Assembly: GCA_018267095.1 (NCBI GenBank)
Contig: JAFDZC010000005.1
Location: 62,001-126,000 of the forward strand
Reading direction: 5' to 3'
DNA length: 64,000 nt
Source: Bacteroidota bacterium
Lineage (GTDB): Bacteria > Bacteroidota > Bacteroidia > Flavobacteriales > Flavobacteriaceae
The translations under genes and the position numbers were made by a program. Below are positions 17,412 to 23,740 of the stretch, piece after piece. Position 1 is the first letter of the stretch. Each line of letters opens with the position of its first letter. A model generated the notes under the pieces. That model was not told the origin of the DNA, made no database searches, and saw only the letters and a program-made list of their open reading frames with translations.

Positions 17412-17640
17412 GAGTAGCTGAGTGGTTATAAGAAAGACCGCTTCGCTGTAAGACACGGCTGCGCCTATAGACCGCTACGCTAGAAGACAAAATTAGTTTA
17501 GAAAGATGGAAAAATTTTATTCAGCTTAATCTAGATATTCATCTTTCGTACCACTGACAACTAACGACCGAAAATCTATAAAGCGGAAAAAACATACAAA
17601 GTTGAGTCGAGAGATGCTCGTAACCTCATTCAACATTTAG
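17412..17640. repeat. ~230-bp dispersed repeat, copy A
   Basis: Runs from GAGTAGCTGAGTGGTTATAA through AGACCGCTTCGCT, ACACGGCTGCGCCT and TCATCTTTCGTACCACT to CCTCATTCAACATTTAG. Copy B at 18451-18680 matches in order along its whole length with scattered substitutions and small indels. The two copies bracket the phosphodiesterase gene in direct orientation. No coding potential. Confidence 0.8.
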
Positions 17641-17772
17641 CAACATAATATTCTAAAAGCGCAGCGGTCTACAGCCCAGCGTGTCAAAAGGCGCAGCCGT
17701 GTCTAACCAGTTAATCAAGCGGAAAAAACATACAAAGTTGAGTCGAGAGATGCTCGTAACCTCATTCAACAT
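17581..17772. repeat. perfect 56-bp direct repeat pair
   Basis: Bases 17581-17636 and 17717-17772 are identical over 56 positions (start AAGCGGAAAAAACATAC, end ACCTCATTCAACAT), separated by 80 bases. The spacer carries AGCGCAGCGGTCT and AGGCGCAGCCGTGTCT words. A diverged third form lies at about 31587-31640. The remainder to 17828 holds CTCAG-type 8-mers and no gene. Confidence 0.88.
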
Positions 17773-17828
17773 CCAACATAAAATCTCACTCGCTCTATTG
17801 CTCAGGCACTCAGCTGCTCAGAAACTCA

Positions 17829-18326
17829 TCAACCCCTCTTCCCCAACTCAACAATCTCTAAATTTTTAATATCAGCGCCGTCAATCACAAAACGCAACAT
17901 GGTACGCACCTGATGAAAACCGCTTTTGCCCGCAGCACCGGGGTTCAAATGCAGCAAACCCAAGTTTTTATCGTACATCACCTTGAGAATGTGCGAATGT
18001 CCACAGATAAAAATCTTAGGCGTATCTCTTAAAAGTTCAGCTTTGATGGCCGCCGGATACTTCCCCGGGTAGCCTCCAATATGCGTAATCCACACCGACA
18101 CGCCTTCGCACACAAAACGCGCGTGTAGCGGAAACTCGCTTCGGGCTTGCGCGCCGTCAATATTGCCATACACCGCGCGCAAAGGTTTGTGCTGCTGAAT
18201 CGTATCGGTCACCACCAAATCGCCAATATCGCCCGCATGCCAAACCTCATCGGCTTGCTGCATATACTTGAGCATCGCCTCGTCAATATGGCCGTGCGTA
18301 TCGGATAGTAAAAGAATTTTTTTCAT
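17829..18326 (-). CDS. YfcE/MJ0936-type metallophosphoesterase
   Basis: A 165-residue calcineurin-like phosphoesterase. Metal-binding motifs are visible in order: SDTHGH (Asp9, His11), AGDIGD (Asp33), GNID (Asn55), THIGG, and GHSH. These small enzymes hydrolyse phosphodiesters with Mn2+; the natural substrate is usually unknown. The start MKKILLLSDTHGH was chosen because it fits the family; the open frame extends 27 residues further upstream, but those bases belong to a repeat element (18338-18415). The gene sits between two direct copies of a 230-bp repeat. Confidence 0.87.
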   Translation of the reverse strand: MKKILLLSDTHGHIDEAMLKYMQQADEVWHAGDIGDLVVTDTIQQHKPLRAVYGNIDGAQARSEFPLHARFVCEGVSVWITHIGGYPGKYPAAIKAELLRDTPKIFICGHSHILKVMYDKNLGLLHLNPGAAGKSGFHQVRTMLRFVIDGADIKNLEIVELGKRG

Positions 18327-18337
18327 GTTTTTTATCT

Positions 18338-18415
18338 GAAGCTGATCCCGCTGTGCGCTCTTATCTTTTGCTTTTAAAGAACCAAGCAAAAGGATAACCG
18401 CTGCCATCGGGGCTA
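18338..18415. repeat. GGGGCTA / GCGGGA intergenic element, copy 1
   Basis: Begins GAAGCTGATCCCGCTGTGCG, passes through ATCTTTTGCTT and AAGCAAAAGGAT, which pair as a stem, and ends CCATCGGGGCTA. Related elements lie at 32563-32637 (opposite orientation) and 47635-47741. It abuts the start of the phosphoesterase gene. Confidence 0.65.
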
Positions 18416-18450
18416 GGGCTGGTGTGTAAAAGTAAGCATTTTGGGGAAAT

Positions 18451-18680
18451 GAGTTGCTGAGTGGTTATGAGAAAGACCGCTGCGCTGTATGACACGGCTG
18501 CGCCTATAGACCGCTACGCTTCAAGACAAAATAAGTTTAGAAAGTGGAAAAACTTATTTAGCTTAATCGAGACATTCATCTTTCGTACCACTTACAACTG
18601 ACGACCGAAAATCATAAAGCGTAAAAAATTCACGAAGCTTCATCGAAATAAGCACGTGAACAACCTCATTCAACATTTAA
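18451..18680. repeat. ~230-bp dispersed repeat, copy B
   Basis: Direct-orientation partner of 17412-17640. Starts GAGTTGCTGAGTGGTTATGA and ends CCTCATTCAACATTTAA. Differences include GCTGCGCTGTATG for GCTTCGCTGTAAG and a diverged AAATTCACGAAGC segment near the end. Confidence 0.8.
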
Positions 18681-18700
18681 AATTTAACATACAACATAAA

Positions 18701-18860
18701 TTCCCGCTGCGCTCAAACACACCTGGTTCTTAACGGTTTCAAAAGCCTCTTTTTATGTACGCTTTTTTTAAGACGCCGGGGGGCTGACGCGCACTGAATG
18801 AGGCGTATGTTTATGTATGATGCGTTTTGCAGAAAGTTTGTTCTGAAAGACCGGCGTAAC
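18701..18860. repeat. ~155-bp repeat, left copy of an inverted pair
   Basis: Contains TCTTAACGGTTTCAAAAGCC, TCTTTTTATGTACGCTTTTT and TGATGCGTTTTGCAGAAAG. The reverse complement of 31300-31456 follows it closely base for base. The two copies face each other across about 12.4 kb that includes the FISUMP gene and the restriction-modification operon. Nothing else is seen in the gap to 18943. Confidence 0.78.
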
Positions 18861-18943
18861 CGACTCCAAAAATTTTTTTGCTTTTAATTCTCAAAAAAAA
18901 CAATAAACCTCTGATTTATAGCCTATAAACCCATTTAAATCTA

Positions 18944-18951
18944 TAAATTTG
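18944..18951 (+). promoter_or_regulatory. -7 box of the FISUMP lipoprotein gene
   Basis: TAAATTTG, a perfect TAnnTTTG, 22 bases before the ATG at 18974. Confidence 0.5.
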
Positions 18952-18973
18952 AAAAAACTTAGAATGTTTCACA

Positions 18974-20245
18974 ATGAAAAAAGAACATTTCACAGCAACT
19001 TTGTCTCTTTTACTTCTGCTTGTTTTAGTTTCATGTTCTCAAGAAGAAACAAAAACGAAAAACCAATTGGCTTCTAGATTAGGAGCGCCAATTGCAACAA
19101 ATACGGTACAAATCGGATCTCAAATTTGGATGACCAAAAACTTAAATGTAAGTCACTACCGAAATGGAGATCCTATACCTCAAGTAACCGACCCATCACA
19201 ATGGGCAAATTTAACCACTGGCGCATGGTGCTATTACCAAAATAATACTGCTAATGGCAGGGTATACGGAAAACTATATAACTGGTATGCAGTAAATGAC
19301 CCGCGTGGTTTGGCTCCTAGTGGGTACCATATTCCTACTGATACCGAATATTCAGAATTAATAAATTCCTTAGGGGGAACGAATGTTGCCGGAGCTGCTT
19401 TAAAAGAATCCGGGACCGTCCATTGGAATAGTCCCAATAGTGGTGCTTCAAATAGTAGCGGCTTTACAGGCCTTCCGGGAGGTACGTGTCAAGTCAACGG
19501 AAGTTATTACGGATTGGGTATATTAGGCTGTTGGTGGACCGCAACAGAAAATAATTCTTGTTGTGCGTGGTATTACACTTTTGCATACAACGGCAATACG
19601 GTGTCTAAAGTGAATTATGGCAAGAATGGTGGTCTAAGTATCAGATGCATTAAAGATGTTGCCATTGACATTGACGGGAATACTTACCAACCTGTGACCA
19701 TCGGCACCCAAACCTGGACGCAAAGCAATTTAAAAGTAAGTCGCTACAGAAACGGTGATCCCATCCCACAAGTGCAAGACCCTGGGGCTTGGGAAAATCT
19801 AACCACCGGTGCTTGGTGTTACTACGACAATGATCCTAATTATAACGGGCAGCGTTATGGTAAACTTTACAATTGGTACGCAATAAATGACCCCCGTGGG
19901 ATAGCACCGGTAGGGTTTCATATTCCTAGTGATGCTGAATGGAGCGTCTTAACAACTTATTTGAACGGTGATGGAAATGCAATGAAATCTGTACTTTGGG
20001 GTGGGTCGTTCCCAGTGGGCTGTGCACCGAGCAACAGCAGCCGTTTTGCGGGACTTCCCGGAGGCTGGCGCGATGATTTTTTTTTCGTTTACTATGGGAT
20101 TAACGACGCTTGCTTGTGGTGGAGTTCAACAGAGCACACCAACAGTGGTGCTTGGGACCGCTCTATTGAGCGAATTTCGCCAGCTATATACAGAAGTGAT
20201 CGCGGAAAAAAGAGTGGTTTATCAGTGCGTTGCGTACAAGATTAA
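18974..20245 (+). CDS. lipoprotein with two tandem FISUMP domains
   Basis: A 423-residue lipoprotein (lipobox VLVSC, Cys21). Two homologous halves follow, each a Fibrobacter succinogenes major paralogous (FISUMP) domain. Domain 1 (about 44-228) has IGSQIWMTKNLNVSHYRNGD, YGKLYNWYAVNDPRGLAP and ends GLSIRCIKD. Domain 2 (about 232-423) has IGTQTWTQSNLKVSRYRNGD, YGKLYNWYAINDPRGIAP and ends GLSVRCVQD. The fold is related to formylglycine-generating-enzyme/C-type-lectin-like domains, so surface carbohydrate or protein binding is plausible but unproven. Surrounding DNA is repeat-rich accessory sequence. Confidence 0.85.
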   Translation: MKKEHFTATLSLLLLLVLVSCSQEETKTKNQLASRLGAPIATNTVQIGSQIWMTKNLNVSHYRNGDPIPQVTDPSQWANLTTGAWCYYQNNTANGRVYGKLYNWYAVNDPRGLAPSGYHIPTDTEYSELINSLGGTNVAGAALKESGTVHWNSPNSGASNSSGFTGLPGGTCQVNGSYYGLGILGCWWTATENNSCCAWYYTFAYNGNTVSKVNYGKNGGLSIRCIKDVAIDIDGNTYQPVTIGTQTWTQSNLKVSRYRNGDPIPQVQDPGAWENLTTGAWCYYDNDPNYNGQRYGKLYNWYAINDPRGIAPVGFHIPSDAEWSVLTTYLNGDGNAMKSVLWGGSFPVGCAPSNSSRFAGLPGGWRDDFFFVYYGINDACLWWSSTEHTNSGAWDRSIERISPAIYRSDRGKKSGLSVRCVQD

Positions 20246-20302
20246 TAATACTTCTTAATGAGTTACCAATAACAAAACAAGGGCGCAACAAAATTATCCT
20301 CA

Positions 20303-20401
20303 GCTGCACAAAGTCTCCCGACTTTGCGTTCAACCCCAGCTGCGCAAAGTCTCCCGACTTTGCGAACAACTCAGGTACTCAGGAGCTCAGCAACTCAGCA
20401 A
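20303..20401. repeat. two CAAAGTC hairpins followed by CTCAG 8-mer tandem
   Basis: Two copies of a short element. The second (20343-20364) has perfect 9-base arms CGCAAAGTC and GACTTTGCG around TCCC; the first (20309-20326) has 7-base arms. Related hairpins occur at 21334-21358 and 22505-22528. Bases 20370-20401 are ACTCAGGT/ACTCAGGA/GCTCAGCA-type 8-mers, also seen at 17795, 21486 and 32648. No gene in 20246-20602. Confidence 0.7.
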
Positions 20402-20427
20402 CTTTTTTTGCCCCACTCAGAAATTTT

Positions 20428-20497
20428 ACTACATTTACCCCACACCACTTATTTCACGACATTAAAACCTGCTTGAGAGGCTGAGGCTTTTTGGGTG
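20428..20497. repeat. 70-bp duplicated upstream element, copy 1
   Basis: Runs from ACTACATTTACCCCACACC to GCTTTTTGGGTG. A second copy at 21551-21619 differs only at about three positions. Each copy lies upstream of a plus-strand gene for an envelope protein (starts 20603 and 21683). Confidence 0.85.
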
Positions 20498-20602
20498 GGG
20501 ATTTTTATGAATGCGCTTAGAGTTGCTGATATTGGCGTTCAATGATGAGCGAGATGGTTAAGTTATTATATAATAAAATACAAACAATTAAGATTAAAAA
20601 AC

Positions 20603-21307
20603 ATGGTAAAGAAATTATTACTCCTTTGGGCACTCACCGTAATGAACGCTAACTATTGCATTTCTCAAAACAAAGGCTATGTCGCAATTTCAATCGGCCC
20701 AAGTATACCTATAGGAGATTTTGCCAGTAAAGACGGAGCCAATGATTCGGCTGGTTTTGCCAAAACAGGAGCTATTTTTGACATTTCGTTTGCATACAAA
20801 CTAGGAAAAAATCTTGGAATATCTGCGCTTTTACGCGGACAATCAAATAGTTTTGACAACAGTGCCTTTGCAAGCGAATTAGCCAAACAAGTTGGAGGAA
20901 GTTGGACTGTAGATAGTGAAAGTTGGAAAATTGGCGGGCTTATGGTGGGTGGCTATGGTTCGTATCCGATTTCTTCAAAAGTATCATTTGATTTAAAAGC
21001 CATGATAGGTTTTTTAAGAGCATCATCGCCTGAATTATTTGTAACCCTTGATGGTAGTGGTGGGTCTGTCTGGGTAAAACAAGAAAGCAAATCTGCAACT
21101 TCGTTTTCTTATCTGATCAGTACAGGTTTTAAATTCGATGTAGGAAAGAAAATATACTTACTCACCAACTTAGATTATTTAGGGTCAAAACCTGAATTTA
21201 GCAATGTTGTTGTAACCAACAGCAGCGGAAGCAATCCGACTAAAAATACGTGGAGTCAAAATTTTGGAACGCTAAATTTAGGCATAGGGGTTGGTTTAAA
21301 AATATAA
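20603..21307 (+). CDS. outer-membrane beta-barrel protein
   Basis: A 234-residue exported protein. The signal peptide ends around NYCISQ. The mature part alternates polar and hydrophobic residues in strands typical of an eight-stranded barrel (YVAISIGPSIPIGDFASKDG, LGISALLRGQS, VSFDLKAMIGFLRAS, SYLISTGFKFDVGKKIYLLT) and ends in a terminal strand LNLGIGVGLKI. It resembles the generic OmpA/OprF-like porin-fold family, without a peptidoglycan-binding domain. Function unknown. It lies in the accessory region downstream of the duplicated 70-bp element. Confidence 0.7.
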   Translation: MVKKLLLLWALTVMNANYCISQNKGYVAISIGPSIPIGDFASKDGANDSAGFAKTGAIFDISFAYKLGKNLGISALLRGQSNSFDNSAFASELAKQVGGSWTVDSESWKIGGLMVGGYGSYPISSKVSFDLKAMIGFLRASSPELFVTLDGSGGSVWVKQESKSATSFSYLISTGFKFDVGKKIYLLTNLDYLGSKPEFSNVVVTNSSGSNPTKNTWSQNFGTLNLGIGVGLKI

Positions 21308-21333
21308 AACCAGCCTATATAACCCCAAAACCC

Positions 21334-21363
21334 AGCGCAAAGTTTCCCACTCTGCGCTTTTTT
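21334..21363 (+). terminator. hairpin terminator after the beta-barrel gene
   Basis: AGCGCA (21334-21339) pairs with TGCGCT (21353-21358), followed by a T run. The loop AAGTTTCCCACTC makes it a recognisable variant of the CAAAGTC hairpin family of 20303-20364, so this repeat may serve as a terminator. Confidence 0.62.
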
Positions 21364-21414
21364 ATTTCCAATAATTCATCAAGCCATGTTGAACATCATC
21401 TCAAGGGTTGTCGC

Positions 21415-21480
21415 AAAGCGCAGCGGTCTTACAGCAAAGCGGTCCTAAAGCGCAGCGGTCCTGCAGCGCAGCGGTCCTAA
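21415..21480. repeat. tandem array of about four 16-bp GCGCAGCGGTCC units
   Basis: Units AAGCGCAGCGGTCTTA, AGCAAAGCGGTCCTA, AAGCGCAGCGGTCCTG and CAGCGCAGCGGTCCTA in a row. The same word occurs singly at 17655, 31550 and 31690 and as its complement (AGACCGCTGCGCT) at 17441 and 18475. A CTCAG 8-mer run follows (21486-21522). No coding potential. Confidence 0.82.
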
Positions 21481-21550
21481 AATCTCCCCCACTCAGGCAC
21501 TCAGCAACTCAGTTTCTCAGCAACTTTTTTCTCTATTTATCAATTATTTA

Positions 21551-21619
21551 ACTACATTTACCCCACACCACTTATTTCACGACATCAAACCTGCTTGAGA
21601 GGCTGCGGCTTTTTGGGTG
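21551..21619. repeat. 70-bp duplicated upstream element, copy 2
   Basis: Second copy of the 20428-20497 element, about 64 bases upstream of the ATG of the next lipoprotein gene. It has one deletion and two substitutions relative to copy 1. Confidence 0.85.
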
Positions 21620-21682
21620 TTACAACCGTGTTGTTTACTTGAGCCTATATGTAACTATTATTCAGTTTAAAAATCAAAATAA

Positions 21683-22492
21683 ATGAAAACAAAAACAGCT
21701 ATTTTAGTGAGCATGATGGCAATTTTAGTTACCTCATGCAAATCAAAATATTACTATCAAGTTTATAAAGCAACTGCTACTGAAAAAATTGAATTAAAAG
21801 ATAATCGTATGGTATACGAAGATGCAAACTGCATCATATCTTACAATTTGTGGGACCAAGGCGGAAACATCGGCTTTAGCTTTTATAACAAAACCGATCA
21901 GAATATCTATTTAAATCTTGAAGAGAGCTTTTTTATTTTGAATGGAGTTGCAAACAACTACTATAAAAACCGAGTTTTTACAGATTCTAAAAGCGGTATT
22001 GTTAGTAGAGCGATTTCAGGTTATAGCTTATTCCCGATGAGTTCAATAGCAATTTCAAATACCACAAGCAATATAACATCGTCTGGGTTTTCTACTTCAT
22101 ACACCGAAGAAAAAATAATCTGCATTCCTTTTAAGTCATCCAAACTAGTAGCTGAATACAAGATAAATGAATCACTGTTCAGAGATTGTGATTTGATGAA
22201 GTACCCTTCAAAAAGACAAGTAAAAACCAAGTATTTTACCCAGTCAAATAGCCCCATCGTGTTCAGCAACAGATTAACATACCAAGTAGGAAAAAATGAC
22301 AATTGGGTTAAGGTTGCCAATGATTTTTATGTCTCTGAAATCACTAATTTACCTCAAAGTGAAATGTTCACCAATCAATTCGAACAAAACTGCGGTAGAA
22401 AAAGCAGATACTCAGTTCAAGTTCCTAAAGATAGCAGTCCGAATCGTTTTTACATAAAGTATGGTGTTGATTTGAATGATTCAAATTTTTAG
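21683..22492 (+). CDS. lipoprotein of unknown function
   Basis: A 269-residue lipoprotein (MKTKTAILVSMMAILVTSC, Cys19 lipobox). The mature part is strand-rich with many Tyr, Asn and Ser, and includes GFSFYNKTDQNIYLNLEESF and NGVANNYYKNRVF. This pattern is one I have seen in Bacteroidota lipoproteins that describe 'functional/unfolded' periplasmic domains, but I cannot name the family. The rather low-complexity FPMSSIAISNTTSNITSSGF segment is unusual. It sits in repeat-rich accessory DNA. Confidence 0.62.
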   Translation: MKTKTAILVSMMAILVTSCKSKYYYQVYKATATEKIELKDNRMVYEDANCIISYNLWDQGGNIGFSFYNKTDQNIYLNLEESFFILNGVANNYYKNRVFTDSKSGIVSRAISGYSLFPMSSIAISNTTSNITSSGFSTSYTEEKIICIPFKSSKLVAEYKINESLFRDCDLMKYPSKRQVKTKYFTQSNSPIVFSNRLTYQVGKNDNWVKVANDFYVSEITNLPQSEMFTNQFEQNCGRKSRYSVQVPKDSSPNRFYIKYGVDLNDSNF

Positions 22493-22790
22493 TATCTACT
22501 CGCTGCGCAAAGCCTCCCGACTTTACGCTAAGCTAACTTTGCATCAAGTACTTATCAAATGAAAAAGGTTTTTAAAACATCTACCCAATCAACAATTGTG
22601 GCGGTTAAAAAATGTGGCAATTGTTGGGGTCTTATTACATATCCTTCTTTCATGGTGTGTAAATTTTAATTACTAAAATCTCGAGACATTTGCGGTGTTT
22701 TTCACAGGAACATTTTTGCGGAGCTAGAGAATCAACAACAACAATGTGAGGTATTTTCGAAGGATAAAAGTTACTGAATTAAAATAAATG
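22493..22790. other. gene-free stretch with an imperfect CAAAGCC hairpin
   Basis: Bases 22505-22528 form an imperfect hairpin of the CAAAGTC family (GCGCAAAGCC and GACTTTACGC around TCCC) just after a stop codon. A 36-codon open frame at 22559-22669 has a Cys-x-x-Cys pair, but nothing else supports it. The rest is AT-rich and unremarkable. Confidence 0.5.
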
Positions 22791-23726
22791 TTATCCATAT
22801 TGTCGACATGATGGACCCATTCCTATTCGAAGAGATTCTTTATCTGTTAATGGTCTTCCACATCTTGAACAGAAACCAGTTTCAAGACCGAAATTTAAAA
22901 CAAAAGTATCTATGTCTTTTGATATCTGAATAAAGTATTGTAAAACAGGTACGATTTGATTTTGTGTAGATACTGGCATAACATATCCTTCCCTATCGAC
23001 TTTAAACAAAATTCTTCCAGTAGACTTATTCTTAATCACAATTACATGATTATTTCGAATTTGTTTTGCTGATTGGTAATGAGCATCAAACGTCATTTGT
23101 AAATGCTCAATAATACCATTTTGATTTTTGTATGTAAATCGAACTATTGGAAATTCTATCTTGGACTTTCGCCTATCTAATTCACTAAACAGTTGATACG
23201 CATCTAAGGCCTTAAAAGGTAATTTGGGCAAGGCCATTAAATGTGTCAAAAAAGCCCCTCCATACTTTTTAAAAACGGCCATCGCATGTTGGTGAACTAT
23301 AAAGAATTGTTCACCCGTTACAGTTTTTGATTGAAAATAACGATTTGCTATTGATCGAACTGATTTATCCTCTAAACCTAAAGCAATCAAAAAGGCCTCT
23401 TCATCGTTGAATAGAGTTTTAACAACATTACCCTCGAATGATTTCAAAACTTCTTCTCTACTGTCAAATTTATTATGTTGTAATGTTAATTCAACTAATG
23501 CTTTTTCAAAGAAATGTGGTTGTTGAAAAGAATCTTCAATTTCATTTTTGGATTCCCCATGAGTTACCTCATTAGAATAAATAGCTTTGATTTTCTCAAA
23601 AAACTCAATCGGAATACGAGTGTTTATATTCAAATGCTCATCAACATACCCCACTTCATTTAATGAAGTAATCAATTGGTCAAGGCTTATATTAAGTTCT
23701 TTGGTAATATTAGAAACTCGTTTCAT
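22791..23726 (-). CDS. IF2_N-like / DUF6011-like protein at the end of the hsd operon
   Basis: A 311-residue protein encoded 14 bases downstream of hsdR and therefore probably the last gene of the restriction operon. The first 30 residues (MKRVSNITKELNISLDQLIT) resemble the small IF2_N helical domain, with its xVxxIAKELNISxxxLxxxL pattern. The last 28 residues are a zinc-ribbon-like tail, FCSRCGRPL...GPSC (Cys286, Cys289, Cys307), matching the DUF6011 pattern CxRCGRxLTDxxSxxxGxGPxC. The middle is unrecognised and helical, then strand-rich. Nucleic-acid or ribosome contact is plausible; no enzymatic motif is seen. Confidence 0.68.
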   Translation of the reverse strand: MKRVSNITKELNISLDQLITSLNEVGYVDEHLNINTRIPIEFFEKIKAIYSNEVTHGESKNEIEDSFQQPHFFEKALVELTLQHNKFDSREEVLKSFEGNVVKTLFNDEEAFLIALGLEDKSVRSIANRYFQSKTVTGEQFFIVHQHAMAVFKKYGGAFLTHLMALPKLPFKALDAYQLFSELDRRKSKIEFPIVRFTYKNQNGIIEHLQMTFDAHYQSAKQIRNNHVIVIKNKSTGRILFKVDREGYVMPVSTQNQIVPVLQYFIQISKDIDTFVLNFGLETGFCSRCGRPLTDKESLRIGMGPSCRQYG

Positions 23727-23740
23727 TTGATTTAAATTCT

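Noticed and set aside
17581-17772. Possible CRISPR-like repeat-spacer unit
   Set aside because: Only two 56-base units with one spacer, no array, no cas genes; it is a dispersed intergenic repeat.
21415-21480. Possible CRISPR array from 16-bp units
   Set aside because: Units are contiguous without unique spacers and too short.
22559-22669. 36-codon frame with a Cys-x-x-Cys pair
   Set aside because: Too short and without promoter, terminator or any recognised relative; kept only as a note in the intergenic entry.
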